Under the pieces are notes generated by a model. The model saw nothing but the letters and a program-made list of their open reading frames with translations, searched no databases and had not been told where the DNA came from. From the NCBI GenBank assembly GCA_041871065.1, contig CP168942.1, positions 1,118,501-1,182,500 of the forward strand: 64,000 nt of DNA, given 5' to 3'. Of this stretch, positions 17,082-27,274 are shown piece by piece. Within the stretch, counting starts at the first letter, position 1. Every line of letters starts with the position of its first letter. This DNA is from Weissella confusa. Its GTDB lineage: Bacteria > Bacillota > Bacilli > Lactobacillales > Lactobacillaceae. Position numbers and translations under genes: made by a program.

Positions 17082-18196
17082 CTTGGCACCTCCGTCTTAA
17101 CGCGGGTGAACTTACGAACCAGCAACACCCACATGATGCCGGCCGGAACCGTTAGCACAATCCCAATGGCACTAATCAATGTTTGAACGAGTCCTAGTGA
17201 CATATTCATCATGTACGTAAATCCCCAATCATTACCGTTACGCAAGTACAAAACGGCCATTGGAATTTGCTCAGCAATGAAAATCAAGAACAATGTATTA
17301 CTTAAGGCACCGAAAATTTCTTGGCCAACGTGACGACCAGATTGAATAATTTCACGAATCGTAATATTAGGACGCTCACGTTCCAAACTAAACAATGTCG
17401 CAATCATATCAGTTGCTTCGTCCATGACGGCGCCCAAAACACCAACCAAGGTCATTGCCATGAACAATGGCTGTGGTAGCTGCGTAATAAACGACATGAG
17501 TTCAAAGTGTAACCCGTGATTGTTAGTCATCTTAAAGACAATCGACGCAATTATCATCGCCAATGCCGTCGCTGTCAGAACAGTGGCGAACACGACCCAG
17601 GTTTGTCGTTGGCGGAATCCCATCACTAAGCCAAGCGTAATTGCCGAGGCTAACACACTAAATAGCATGAATAAACCAAGAATATTACCGTTGGTCGTGT
17701 GTAAATCTAATGAAACCGTGCCAATAAAGAGCACAACATTCACAGCCAGAGAAATGACAGTCAGACGGCCAGCATGCCCCATCGAAATAATCAAAATACC
17801 AAGGACCGCAATCATAATCGGCACCCAAACGGTATCCCGTTTCATGGTTTGCACAGTCCAAGTTTGATGATCCGCGCGATTCAAGAAAATTTGATTACCA
17901 ACCTTAAATGGTTGTTCAATCGCCATTGCGGCGTCTGATGTGTTCTTCACCGTGATGGTTTTACCGGCTTGGCTGGTGTTCAACAATTTGACACGTAAAG
18001 ACTGCGTGGTCTCTTTCACATCATTATTATACTGATCAGTCAATCGGTTAGTTTGTAGCACCTTAACCTGCGTCACTTGGCCCAGTGGCGTACGATACCA
18101 ACTGGCATTGTGGCGCAAAACAACCACGCTTGCTACGACCAGTAAAATCAATACAAGCCAAGGCCACCAACGTTTCTTTTCTGTGTACTGCTTCAT
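17078..18196 (-). CDS. YibE/F-family membrane protein, first gene of a pair
   Basis: 372 residues. An N-terminal anchor (about 13-28) precedes an exported domain of about 90 residues, then about seven membrane helices with the family loop GVLGAVMDEATDMIATL and QEIFGALSNTLFLIF. The start codon overlaps the dnaI stop (TAATG), placing the pair in the same transcript as the primosome genes. Confidence 0.8.
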   Translation of the reverse strand: MKQYTEKKRWWPWLVLILLVVASVVVLRHNASWYRTPLGQVTQVKVLQTNRLTDQYNNDVKETTQSLRVKLLNTSQAGKTITVKNTSDAAMAIEQPFKVGNQIFLNRADHQTWTVQTMKRDTVWVPIMIAVLGILIISMGHAGRLTVISLAVNVVLFIGTVSLDLHTTNGNILGLFMLFSVLASAITLGLVMGFRQRQTWVVFATVLTATALAMIIASIVFKMTNNHGLHFELMSFITQLPQPLFMAMTLVGVLGAVMDEATDMIATLFSLERERPNITIREIIQSGRHVGQEIFGALSNTLFLIFIAEQIPMAVLYLRNGNDWGFTYMMNMSLGLVQTLISAIGIVLTVPAGIMWVLLVRKFTRVKTEVPR

Positions 18197-19176
18197 TAAT
18201 CAAATACCCGACGATTGTCGCCAGCCATTTGAATTTCTTTGGCCAAGAAATGAATACGTTGCATTAGACGTTCCGCCTTAACTGGCTCAGCGCCACTCTT
18301 GGTAACCGTGAAATGCTCCTTTTCTAGCTGGTCCATTGAGAAGTTTGACGTGAAGAACGTTGGTAACTCATTTTGCATACGATATTCGAGGATAACACCC
18401 AAAATATCATCACGAATCCAAGCCGTAATTGACTCAGCCCCGATATCATCAAGCACCAAAATGGGCACACGCTTAATGGCATTAATCTTATCTTGTGGGT
18501 TTTCCTTTGAATCGATTGACCCACGCATTTCGACAGCAAAGCTTGGGAAGTGTACCAACGTTACCGGAATGCCTTCTTGCGCCAGCTCATTAGCCATCGC
18601 ACCCATCAAATGGGTCTTACCAATGCCGTATGAACCATGAATATACAAGCCACGGTGATAAGCCTTGGGGTCAGCAATATACTCGCTGACAAAGTTAATA
18701 ACCGCTGTTAAAGCAGCTAAACGATCGCGGTCATCCTCAGAAAAGTCGTCTAGACGTGCACGTTCGATTAACTTTGGCATCCCGATTGATTGCACCAGGT
18801 TAGCTTGCATCTGCAAACGTTGCGCAGCCAAGGTGGCTTCGTCTGGTTGATAAACAATCACAATGCGATTTTCGGCAACTTCCAGCATTGGCTTATAACC
18901 ACGGTGAACGACTGGCTTGCCAGCCGCGGCATTTTTAACTTGTGTGTAGAATTCATACAAGACTGCAAAATCGCGGTTTACAATGTCACGGGTTAGCACA
19001 TCTTTGTTTTGATCGAAGAATGCTTTGATGCCGTGTTCAGCAAAAACCTCTTTTTGAATTGCTGCATAACGCGCATGTAAGTTCTTCTTATTCATGAATT
19101 GATCGAGCGCTTGCCCAACATCCATGGGATTATCCGAATCAGTTTGTCGATTCAGACGAAATGTTTCCTCAGCCAT
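18196..19176 (-). CDS. dnaI: Primosomal protein DnaI (helicase loader)
   Basis: 326 residues. AAA+ module with Walker A GSYGIGKT (about residue 180), Walker B VPILVLDDIG and a sensor near TFFTSNFS. It loads the replicative helicase onto DNA with DnaB/DnaD. B. subtilis DnaI has an N-terminal zinc site; this protein contains no cysteine at all, so that site is missing. The gene follows dnaB by two bases. Confidence 0.92.
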   Translation of the reverse strand: MAEETFRLNRQTDSDNPMDVGQALDQFMNKKNLHARYAAIQKEVFAEHGIKAFFDQNKDVLTRDIVNRDFAVLYEFYTQVKNAAAGKPVVHRGYKPMLEVAENRIVIVYQPDEATLAAQRLQMQANLVQSIGMPKLIERARLDDFSEDDRDRLAALTAVINFVSEYIADPKAYHRGLYIHGSYGIGKTHLMGAMANELAQEGIPVTLVHFPSFAVEMRGSIDSKENPQDKINAIKRVPILVLDDIGAESITAWIRDDILGVILEYRMQNELPTFFTSNFSMDQLEKEHFTVTKSGAEPVKAERLMQRIHFLAKEIQMAGDNRRVFD

Positions 19177-19178
19177 AG

Positions 19179-20531
19179 TTAATTCTCCTTGTTAGTCTGT
19201 TGTCGACGAGCGCGGAGTTGCGCCAGTTGATCCTTCGCAGCCTGGGCCGCCTCTTCAGAAACAGTTGAAGCTGTCTGGTTTTCCCAGTCGGGACGCGTTT
19301 CCTTAACCTGCGTTGGGCGTTGCCACTGACGACCATTCGATCGGCCAGCAACTTGTTTTTCCTGCTTTGTTTGACGCGACTTGGCACGACGTTGCAAGTA
19401 TTCAAGCGCACCGACGGCGGTTGTGACCTTTGCTTGCGCCCAATCGTTAACAATCGTTTGCAACAAAGCCTTGTTAAGGGTCGCCTTTTTTTCAACAACT
19501 GTTAATTCATAAAGCATGACATTCAACACTTCTGGGGCGACTTTATCTAGCTGTGCAATGTCTTCTAACGCCTTAATTTCTACATCCGTTACAAACCCGC
19601 CACTCACTTCACGCAAGTTTTTCAAGAATACAAGTGGTGCCGTGTTCTTAGCCGATTGAATAATGGCTTCAGCTGGACTTTTAACGTCTGTATTCTGTGT
19701 CGTCTGGGTTTCTACCGGTTTGTTGGCAACTGCTTCAGTCGGATGACGTTGTTCAGATTGATAACTCTTCTTAAGAGTCGATCGAATAGCATCCATGTCA
19801 ATGCCATTGTCAGGTGTAATAGTCGCTTGAATGACGCGGACCAAATCAACATCGCCCAGGCCATACAAGTTTTTAACGATGGTCAAATCCGCTTCATGCT
19901 TGCGAATAGCTGACGCAGAGACGCCAAATGTGCGTAGCATGTCAATTAGCAAAGCGACGTCAACTGGTTTAGCTGACTGGTGAAGTTCCTTTTGCAGGTC
20001 ACTCTTCGCGTCATCATTGCTCAATGGTGCTTCTGGTAACTTTTCAAATGACACATTACCCATCATGTCAAAGAAGGTCGTCGAGACGTTCACACCTGGA
20101 ATCGTTGCGTCCTTTGGCTTAATATCGTCTACCAATTGTTGGAAAAGTTCATCGCCCAAATAATGCGCAAGCAAACTAGACAACATCGTATCCGCCAAAA
20201 AGGCCTTCATGGTCATTGGTGGGAAAAGACGATACACCCATTGCGATCCGAAACTCGTGTCTTGGCGATAGGTCTTAATCAGGCCCATGCCTTCTAGGTT
20301 TTGACGTGCTGACAGAAAATCGTGTTGGCTGATTGCTAATTGATCGAGTAAGTCGACGTGTAGATTCTGAGCGTCAGGTGTTTCACCCATCATCGCCCAT
20401 GCTAAATACAGCGTAAATGCATCACGCCCAATAATGGGCAAGTAAACCTTAGTTAGTGACTGAACAGCCCCAAGGTTAATTGGTTCGTCATACATCAGCC
20501 GATAATGCTGACGAATTGAAAACTCAGCCAT
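19179..20531 (-). CDS. dnaB: Replication initiation and membrane attachment protein DnaB (DnaD-like)
   Basis: 450 residues. N-terminal winged-helix region (about 1-110), a DnaB/DnaD-type helical domain (about 300-390), and a charged Arg/Gln-rich C-tail (RRAKSRQTKQEKQ... ARRQQTNKEN). With DnaI it loads the helicase at the origin and at stalled forks. The mutM-coaE-dnaB-dnaI order is typical for Lactobacillales. Confidence 0.9.
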   Translation of the reverse strand: MAEFSIRQHYRLMYDEPINLGAVQSLTKVYLPIIGRDAFTLYLAWAMMGETPDAQNLHVDLLDQLAISQHDFLSARQNLEGMGLIKTYRQDTSFGSQWVYRLFPPMTMKAFLADTMLSSLLAHYLGDELFQQLVDDIKPKDATIPGVNVSTTFFDMMGNVSFEKLPEAPLSNDDAKSDLQKELHQSAKPVDVALLIDMLRTFGVSASAIRKHEADLTIVKNLYGLGDVDLVRVIQATITPDNGIDMDAIRSTLKKSYQSEQRHPTEAVANKPVETQTTQNTDVKSPAEAIIQSAKNTAPLVFLKNLREVSGGFVTDVEIKALEDIAQLDKVAPEVLNVMLYELTVVEKKATLNKALLQTIVNDWAQAKVTTAVGALEYLQRRAKSRQTKQEKQVAGRSNGRQWQRPTQVKETRPDWENQTASTVSEEAAQAAKDQLAQLRARRQQTNKEN

Positions 20532-20549
20532 GTCGGCCTCCTTGTTAAT

Positions 20550-21143
20550 TTAGTGTGGTAATTGCGCCAACACGGCATCGACTTGTTCGTAGGTTTCAGC
20601 GATCGTCCCGGAATTGTCGATGACATAGTCGGCTAATTGTTCTTTCTCAGCCATTGGCATTTGAGAATTCATGCGCTTGCGGGCGTCTTCAGCCGATAAT
20701 TGGTTGCGAGCCATCAGACGTTCTTGTTGTACATCAGCTGGAACCGTAACAACCATAACTGCATCAGCTCCGGCTGCGTTATTGCCTTCTAACAACAACG
20801 GAATGTCCAAAACAATTAACGGTACGCCCGCCTTTGCATACGCATCAGCCTGTGCCCGCATACTTGCTTGGACACGGGGGTGTGTAAATTGGTTTAGTTT
20901 TGCTAATTTCTCTGGGTTACCAAAGACAACAGCTCCCAACGCTTTGCGGTTAAGCGATCCGTCAGGTAACAGCATCTCATCCCCAAATTCCGCCACAATA
21001 TCCGCTAAGGCCGGTTGACCTGGTTCAACAACTTCGCGAGCGACGACGTCAGCATCAAGCACCGGAATCCCCAGTTCTTTAAAGTGATTAGATACGGTTG
21101 ACTTACCGGTAGCAATACCCCCAGTTAATCCCAATTTAAACAT
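20550..21143 (-). CDS. coaE: Dephospho-CoA kinase
   Basis: 197 residues. P-loop GLTGGIATGKST at the N-terminus; LDADVVARE and the LID-like QQERLMARNQL segment fit CoaE. It phosphorylates the ribose 3-prime hydroxyl of dephospho-CoA, the last step of coenzyme A synthesis (coaD is at 51814..52293). Four bases after mutM. Confidence 0.94.
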   Translation of the reverse strand: MFKLGLTGGIATGKSTVSNHFKELGIPVLDADVVAREVVEPGQPALADIVAEFGDEMLLPDGSLNRKALGAVVFGNPEKLAKLNQFTHPRVQASMRAQADAYAKAGVPLIVLDIPLLLEGNNAAGADAVMVVTVPADVQQERLMARNQLSAEDARKRMNSQMPMAEKEQLADYVIDNSGTIAETYEQVDAVLAQLPH

Positions 21144-21147
21144 GTTT

Positions 21148-21981
21148 TTAATCCTTTTCTACTTGGCAAACAGGGCAATAAGTTGTCCCGCGTTGTGCAA
21201 CTTTCATCTTCTCAAGTGGGTGTCCACAACGAAGACACGGTTCACCAACACGTCCATAAACTTGCAACTCATTTTGGAACTCACCTGCTTCACCGAAGGC
21301 CGTCGTAAAACTGTGCACGGTTGTACCGTGGTGTTCAGTGGCACGAGCAATTTCATGAATGATATTCTCACGCAAGCGGGCTAGTTCGTCTTCGGTTAGC
21401 TTGTTCGCGGCTGTTAACGGGTGAATCTGTGATTGCCACAGCGTTTCATCGACGTAAATATTACCTAACCCCGCAATATGGCTTTGATCAAGCAAAAATG
21501 GCTTGACGTGCATACGTGACTTGCCAAATTCACTAATCATATAAGCCAACGATAAATCCTGCTCAGTTGGTTCTGGACCAATTTTAGCCAATCCAGCAAC
21601 TTGTAGCGCTTCAGCATCTGGTACAAGGTTCATACGACCGAACTTACGTGTATCTCGGTAAAACAAATCAATTCCCTCATCAAGATGGAATGTCACTAGG
21701 TCGTGCTTACCAGGCTCGGTACCCGCTGGCACGGTATAGTAGGCACCTTCCATACGCAAATGCGACACCATGGTTAAGCCACCAGAAAAACGGAATAGCA
21801 GATATTTACCACGACGATCCACTTTATCGATTGTACGGCCAACTAATTCGGCATCGAATTCTTCTGGTGCCATACCGCCGATTGTCTTTTCCCAGCGTAC
21901 CTCTGTACCCAGTACTTTACGTCCTACTACTAGTCGTGTAAGGCCACGACGAACCGTTTCAACTTCAGGAAGCTCTGGCAT
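21148..21981 (-). CDS. mutM: Formamidopyrimidine-DNA glycosylase (Fpg)
   Basis: 277 residues. Catalytic N-terminus PELPEVETVRRGL (Pro1 after Met removal, Glu2), the GLGNIYVDETL helix, and the C-terminal zinc finger CLRCGHPL...YCPVCQ. It excises 8-oxoguanine and formamidopyrimidines. First gene of the coaE/dnaB/dnaI run, downstream of the polA terminator. Confidence 0.95.
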   Translation of the reverse strand: MPELPEVETVRRGLTRLVVGRKVLGTEVRWEKTIGGMAPEEFDAELVGRTIDKVDRRGKYLLFRFSGGLTMVSHLRMEGAYYTVPAGTEPGKHDLVTFHLDEGIDLFYRDTRKFGRMNLVPDAEALQVAGLAKIGPEPTEQDLSLAYMISEFGKSRMHVKPFLLDQSHIAGLGNIYVDETLWQSQIHPLTAANKLTEDELARLRENIIHEIARATEHHGTTVHSFTTAFGEAGEFQNELQVYGRVGEPCLRCGHPLEKMKVAQRGTTYCPVCQVEKD

Positions 21982-22094
21982 GATTCCCCGCCTTTCCGAC
22001 CGTATATTTTACAGACGGTCATGTGTCATTTATCTTATTTAGTTTACCATTTTTAACAGGCGACGGTTAGATATAAAATACAATCTTATCGACA

Positions 22095-22126
22095 TAAAAG
22101 ACCCAGCAAAATGAATTGTTGGGTCT
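22095..22126 (-). terminator. Terminator of polA
   Basis: Hairpin GACCCAACAATTC...TTGCTGGGTC followed by TTTTATG on the minus strand. Confidence 0.8.
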
Positions 22127-22138
22127 TCAAAATATCTA

Positions 22139-24853
22139 TTACTTTGCGTCGTACCAGCTCTTGCCTTCGTGACTGGCAACTGATAGTGGCACATCCAACT
22201 TAACAGCTGAATCCATGATGCGTGGCACAAGTTCATGCAACGCTTCAATTTCGCTGGCTGGTGCCTCAAAAATCAATTCGTCGTGTACCTGAAGTAGCAT
22301 CTTCGCTTGCAAACCTGCATCCGCAATCGCTTGTTGCATGTTAATCATCGCAATTTTGATGATGTCAGCGGCTGAACCTTGAATTGGTGAATTCATCGCC
22401 GTACGCTCCGCAAAGCTACGGGCGTTAAAGTTCTTCGCCTTAATATCAGGCAAGTAACGACGACGGTGCGCAATCGTTTCCACATAGCCCTTTTCACGCG
22501 CTGACGCAATAATGTCTTCTGACCATTGCTTAACACCTGGGTATTGTTCAAAGTACGTGTCGATGATTTGCTTGGCTTGCTTTCGTGACACACCAATGTT
22601 CTTGGCCAAACCAAAGTCAGAGATACCATACACAATACCGAAGTTCACGGCCTTTGCTTGACGACGGATGTTGCCATCAACCGTTTCTTCTGGCGCTAGA
22701 CCAAAGATACGGCGTGCTGTGGCCGCGTGAATGTCCTCGCCATTAATAAATGCTTCTTGCAAGTGTTTGTCACCAGTTATGTGTGCCAAAACACGCAACT
22801 CAATTTGTGAGTAGTCAGCACTGAAAATCATCCAGTCTTCTTGTCGTGGAATGAAGGCCTTGCGAATGCGGCGACCTTCTTCAATGCGTACTGGGATGTT
22901 TTGCAAGTTTGGCTCAACTGATGACAAACGACCAGTCTGCGTCAATGTTTGCAAGTAACGCGTGTGCACCTTTGAATCAGAACCGTGAATCACACGCAAC
23001 AATCCTTCGACGTACGTTGATTGAATCTTCGCAATCTGGCGGTATTCCAAAATTGACGCAACCAGAGGGACATCCCCCATTTGCTCCAAAACTTCAACAC
23101 TGGTTGAGTAACCAGTCTTAGTCTTCTTAATTGGCGTGTAACCCATTTCCTCGAACAAGATAACCCCTAATTGCTTAGGAGATTGAATGTTGAATTCGTG
23201 GCCCGCTTGTTGATAAATCGTTTGTTCAAGTTCTGATAAACGCTCCGTCAACTTGCTGCGCATTTCGAGCAACGTGTTGGCATCCACTGTAATACCGGTT
23301 GCCTCCATGTCAGCTAGCACATACGTCAACGGCAATTCGATTTCTTCGTACAAATTCGTTTGTTCGTGGTCGGCTAGTTTCTTGATCAGTGGCGTCTTCA
23401 AGTATTGAATAGCCATCGCCTTGCGACCAAGGTGCTCAAAAAGATCTTCATCGGCTTCAGGAATGGCAAACTTGGCCCCCTTGCCGTAAACCTCTTCGTC
23501 AGTACGAACCGCATAGTAGCCGTTTTCGTGGGCTAATGCGCCTAAATCGTTGTTATTGTCGTTCGTGTCTAGCAAGTACGCAACCAACAACAAATCGAAG
23601 TCAACCGCTGGGAATGTCACACCAAGACGACGCAACGCCACGATAGTCTCCTTGGCGTTAAAGACATTTTTCTTAATCGCTGGGTCTTGTAGCATCTTGT
23701 TAACGGGAGTGCCTTGTACCAGCAACTCAATGTCACGACTCACAAAGTATCCGTGCTCATTATTACCAATTGCAAACCCGACTGGTGCGGCTGTGTGGTA
23801 ATTATCACCATCTAGTTCAAGATAAAAACTAACCTCATCACCAAGCTGTTCAATGTGCGTCAAGTTTGTGGCGGTCAACTCACGAACTTCCAAAGGCGTA
23901 TTGCTCAAATCATGAACTGGTTCACCGTTTTCATCAGCCTCATTGTGCAGTGGCGCAGGGATGGTGTGTCCTTGATTAGCCAACTTCACCAATTGTGCCT
24001 TGAAATCTAAATGTTGATAGAACGGAATAATGGCGTCGTAATCTGGCCCTTGATAAGCCAAATCAGTCAACGTGTAATCAACCGGTGCATTCGTGCGAAT
24101 CGTTGCCAAGTCACGTGACAACAACGCATCTTCCTTACCAGCAACCAACTTTTCCTTTTGCTTAGAAGCTTTCATTTCATCAATGCGCTCATACATCTCA
24201 GGAATGGTGTGGTATTCCTTCATCAACTTGATTGCTGTCTTAGGACCGATGCCAGCAACACCGGGATAATTATCACTCGTATCGCCTTGGAGTCCCTTAA
24301 CTTCAACGATTTGCGCTGCAGTCAAACCGTCGTAGACTTCTGCAACCATCGCTGGTGTGTAGTGATCCATTTCGGTGATACCCTTCTTAGTCACCCAAAC
24401 AGACACATCGTCGGTCACCAATTGCGTCATATCACGGTCTCCCGTCACAATTGTTACCGCGTAACCGGCGGCTTCTCCCATACGAGCAGTGGTTCCGATA
24501 ATATCATCAGCCTCATAGCCAGGTAGCTCGTATGACTTGATTCCGTGCAATTCAACCATCTTACGCAGTGGTTCGAATTGTTCGACCAATTCTTGTGGCG
24601 TCTTGTCTCGGTTTCCCTTATAGTTGTCAAACTTTCCTGTACGGAACGTCGTCTTACCAGCATCCCAAGCAACCAATGCCAAATCAGGCTTAAATGGATC
24701 AACAATCCCGTCCAACAGGTTGTTAAAGCCTACTAGCGCGTTCGTGTGTAGTCCTTCGTGATTTACAAAACGGTCAACTTGGTTAATCAGCGCATAAAAT
24801 GCACGAAAAGCCAGTGAGTTACCATCAATCAATAGTAATGTTGGTTTTGCCAT
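22139..24853 (-). CDS. polA: DNA polymerase I
   Basis: 904 residues from ATG 24853. An N-terminal 5-prime nuclease domain (LLLIDGNSLAFRAFYAL, GDRDMTQLV, GIGPKTAIKL) is followed by a degenerate 3-5 exonuclease region and a family A polymerase domain (motif A DYSQIELRVLAHI, motif B RRQAKAVNFGIVYG, motif C VHDEL). In the exonuclease region the DxE and NxxxD metal motifs are not recognisable, so proofreading is probably absent, as in many Gram-positive PolI. Function: repair synthesis and Okazaki primer removal. Confidence 0.96.
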   Translation of the reverse strand: MAKPTLLLIDGNSLAFRAFYALINQVDRFVNHEGLHTNALVGFNNLLDGIVDPFKPDLALVAWDAGKTTFRTGKFDNYKGNRDKTPQELVEQFEPLRKMVELHGIKSYELPGYEADDIIGTTARMGEAAGYAVTIVTGDRDMTQLVTDDVSVWVTKKGITEMDHYTPAMVAEVYDGLTAAQIVEVKGLQGDTSDNYPGVAGIGPKTAIKLMKEYHTIPEMYERIDEMKASKQKEKLVAGKEDALLSRDLATIRTNAPVDYTLTDLAYQGPDYDAIIPFYQHLDFKAQLVKLANQGHTIPAPLHNEADENGEPVHDLSNTPLEVRELTATNLTHIEQLGDEVSFYLELDGDNYHTAAPVGFAIGNNEHGYFVSRDIELLVQGTPVNKMLQDPAIKKNVFNAKETIVALRRLGVTFPAVDFDLLLVAYLLDTNDNNNDLGALAHENGYYAVRTDEEVYGKGAKFAIPEADEDLFEHLGRKAMAIQYLKTPLIKKLADHEQTNLYEEIELPLTYVLADMEATGITVDANTLLEMRSKLTERLSELEQTIYQQAGHEFNIQSPKQLGVILFEEMGYTPIKKTKTGYSTSVEVLEQMGDVPLVASILEYRQIAKIQSTYVEGLLRVIHGSDSKVHTRYLQTLTQTGRLSSVEPNLQNIPVRIEEGRRIRKAFIPRQEDWMIFSADYSQIELRVLAHITGDKHLQEAFINGEDIHAATARRIFGLAPEETVDGNIRRQAKAVNFGIVYGISDFGLAKNIGVSRKQAKQIIDTYFEQYPGVKQWSEDIIASAREKGYVETIAHRRRYLPDIKAKNFNARSFAERTAMNSPIQGSAADIIKIAMINMQQAIADAGLQAKMLLQVHDELIFEAPASEIEALHELVPRIMDSAVKLDVPLSVASHEGKSWYDAK

Positions 24854-24911
24854 GTTTATCTCATTTCCGGGTGACGTGTCACCCACCGTAGTCATATCTT
24901 TAGTGTAACAG

Positions 24912-24941
24912 AAAAGCGCCTCGCAAGTAACGAGACGCTTT
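24912..24941 (-). terminator. Terminator of the BI-1 gene
   Basis: Hairpin AAAGCGTCTCG/CGAGGCGCTTTTC on the minus strand. Confidence 0.75.
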
Positions 24942-24954
24942 AATATTTATGGGT

Positions 24955-25680
24955 TTAATCGCGTGATCCACCGAATGCAGTGAACAATTGAATCATGTAG
25001 ATGAACAAGTTAATGAAGTCCATGTATAGTGACAACGCACCTGAAACGGCCATTCCTTGTTCCATGTCTGCATCACCAGCAAATTGCATGTACATTGCCT
25101 TCAAACGGTTCATGTCGTATGCCGTAAACAATGCAAAGACAATCACACCAACAACTGACAAGAACATGTACACAATGCTGTTGAAGAAGAACAAGTTGAT
25201 GATGCCTCCGATAATCAAGGCAATCAATGAACCAAACAAGATAGATGACATTGACGCCATTGACTTCTTAGTCGTGACACCGTACAAAGCCATACCAGCA
25301 AACAAGAATGCCGTCGTCAAGAATGCCGTTGCTAACGTTCCAATTGGCGTTACCATACCGATGACCGTGAACATCAATCCGTTCAACACGGCGAATCCCA
25401 TCAACATACCAAATGCTTGCGCTGGGCTTTGATAAACACGCTTACCAAACAAGTAAACGAAGCCAAACACAACGCCAATCATGATGATTGATGAAATTGG
25501 GCTGCTGAAGATCGTTGCGATTTGGCGCGCAAACATTGTAATGCCCAAGTATGCCGTAACTGCAGTTACCAACAATGCCAAGGCCATGTATGTGTAGACC
25601 TTCTTAAAGAAACTGTTCAAGCCTTGCATATCTGGGTTAACCAGACGTGGCTCTTGTTGTTCAAATCCAAAATTATCCAT
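24955..25680 (-). CDS. Bax inhibitor-1 (BI-1/YccA) family membrane protein
   Basis: 241 residues from ATG 25680, which has AAAGAGG upstream. Seven hydrophobic segments after a polar N-terminus; the last part (VSGALSLYMDFINLFIYMIQLF) is the family hallmark with a conserved Asp in the helix. Bacterial homologues are proton-sensitive calcium leak channels. Monocistronic. Confidence 0.88.
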   Translation of the reverse strand: MDNFGFEQQEPRLVNPDMQGLNSFFKKVYTYMALALLVTAVTAYLGITMFARQIATIFSSPISSIIMIGVVFGFVYLFGKRVYQSPAQAFGMLMGFAVLNGLMFTVIGMVTPIGTLATAFLTTAFLFAGMALYGVTTKKSMASMSSILFGSLIALIIGGIINLFFFNSIVYMFLSVVGVIVFALFTAYDMNRLKAMYMQFAGDADMEQGMAVSGALSLYMDFINLFIYMIQLFTAFGGSRD

Positions 25681-25748
25681 ATTATTAATACCTCTTTCGT
25701 TGTCCGAAGACAATGTTTTGGTTAACTACCCCAATGTGTATATTATAA

Positions 25749-25791
25749 CAAAAACCTTAACTGAAACTCTATGGTTCAGTTAAGGTTTTTA
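25749..25791 (-). terminator. Terminator of murC
   Basis: Hairpin AAAAACCTTAACTGAA/TTCAGTTAAGGTTTTTG. Confidence 0.85.
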
Positions 25792-25800
25792 ATCGTTTTT

Positions 25801-27141
25801 TTACTGTAGGTTTGATTGCGTGTTCGCTAGAATCTTCTCAAACGCAAACTCCGTGTTTTGCAAATCACCAGCACCCATGAAGATAAAGACACCTTCTTCG
25901 TGGTCCAACAATGGTGCGACGTCAGTTGGTGATACAATGCCACCAAACTTTGAAATCTTAGCACCCAAATCTGATGATGAAATATCACCAGCAGCTTCAC
26001 GTGCTGAAGCAAAGATTTCTGTCAAATACACCTTGTCAGCCAATTCAAGTGACTTTGCAAAATCATCTTGGTATGCGATGGTACGTGAGAACGTGTGTGG
26101 TTGGAAGACAGCCACCAATTCACGTCCAGGGTACTTTTGACGCGCTGCATCCAAGGTTGCCGTGATTTCTGATGGGTGGTGTGCGTAGTCATCAATGATG
26201 GTTACGGGGCCAATTTGCTTTTCAGTAAAGCGGCGCTTAACACCCTTAAAAGACAACAACTCCTTGCGCACAAGATCGCCATCAATCTTTTCAAAGTATG
26301 CAACAGCGATAACAGCCAAAGAGTTTAGCACACCGTGTTGACCGAACAAAGGCACCTCAAAGTTACCCAAAAATTCATCGTGGTAGTAGACATCAAAGCT
26401 AGAACCAGTCGTTGAACGCTTAATATCAGTCGCGTAGAAATCATCCGTTTCAGGGTTCGTACCGTAGAAGTAAACCGGCACATCCACCTTCATTTGGCGA
26501 AGTTGTGGATCGTCACCCCAAGCAAAAATACCCTTCTTGACGTTGTTTCCGAATTCTTCGAAAGCACTGCGAACGTCATCAACACCCGTGTAGTAATCAG
26601 GGTGATCAAAGTCGATGTTGGTCATGATGGCGTAGTCAGGTGTGTAATCCTTAAAGTGGCGACGGTATTCGTCAGCTTCAAAAATAAAGAAGCGGGCGTC
26701 AGGAACTCCCTTACCTGTACCATCTCCAATCAAGTATGACGTTGGTGCGATACCAGCCAACACGTGGGCCAACAAACCAGTCGTTGACGTCTTACCGTGG
26801 GCACCAGCAACACCGATTGACGTGTATTGCTTAATTAGGCTTTCAACCATGTCAGGGTACGTCACAACATTTACTTGATCACCCATTGCCAAAGCTGCGG
26901 CAACTTCTACTTGATCATCAGTAAAGGCGTTTCCACGAATAATCGTCATACCTGGCTTGATGTTTGCGGCGTCGAATGAATACATTGGAATACCTGCTGC
27001 AGCCAAGGGCTTTTGCGTGAAAGTATATTCGTCAATGTCAGAACCTGCGACTTGTAGGCCTTGATCGTGAAGAATCAAAGCCAGCGCACTCATACCTGAG
27101 CCCTTAATTCCAATAAAGTAGTACAACGTATCTTTGTCCAT
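25801..27141 (-). CDS. murC: UDP-N-acetylmuramate--L-alanine ligase
   Basis: 446 residues from ATG 27141; the ATG six bases earlier is possible but sits directly on the GGACGA site. Glycine-rich [13 protein letters not shown] at the N-terminus binds UDP. The ATP loop is [19 protein letters not shown] and [10 protein letters not shown] are Mur ligase motifs. It adds L-alanine to UDP-MurNAc in the cytoplasm, the first peptide step of peptidoglycan. Confidence 0.95.
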   Translation of the reverse strand: MDKDTLYYFIGIKGSGMSALALILHDQGLQVAGSDIDEYTFTQKPLAAAGIPMYSFDAANIKPGMTIIRGNAFTDDQVEVAAALAMGDQVNVVTYPDMVESLIKQYTSIGVAGAHGKTSTTGLLAHVLAGIAPTSYLIGDGTGKGVPDARFFIFEADEYRRHFKDYTPDYAIMTNIDFDHPDYYTGVDDVRSAFEEFGNNVKKGIFAWGDDPQLRQMKVDVPVYFYGTNPETDDFYATDIKRSTTGSSFDVYYHDEFLGNFEVPLFGQHGVLNSLAVIAVAYFEKIDGDLVRKELLSFKGVKRRFTEKQIGPVTIIDDYAHHPSEITATLDAARQKYPGRELVAVFQPHTFSRTIAYQDDFAKSLELADKVYLTEIFASAREAAGDISSSDLGAKISKFGGIVSPTDVAPLLDHEEGVFIFMGAGDLQNTEFAFEKILANTQSNLQ

Positions 27142-27215
27142 TTTCATTCGTCCAATCTGTTTGTAAGTATCATCTATTATACACGTAAAACCGTCCACAG
27201 ACAAAAACTCAGCGG

Positions 27216-27260
27216 AAAAAGAAAGAAGCCTTAACCATGAATAAACACGGTTAAGGCTTC
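27216..27260 (-). terminator. Terminator of the udk-M42-ytpR-hypothetical group
   Basis: Hairpin GAAGCCTTAACCGTG/CATGGTTAAGGCTTC followed by TTTCTTTTT. Confidence 0.88.
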
Positions 27261-27274
27261 AATGTCAGTTAGTC

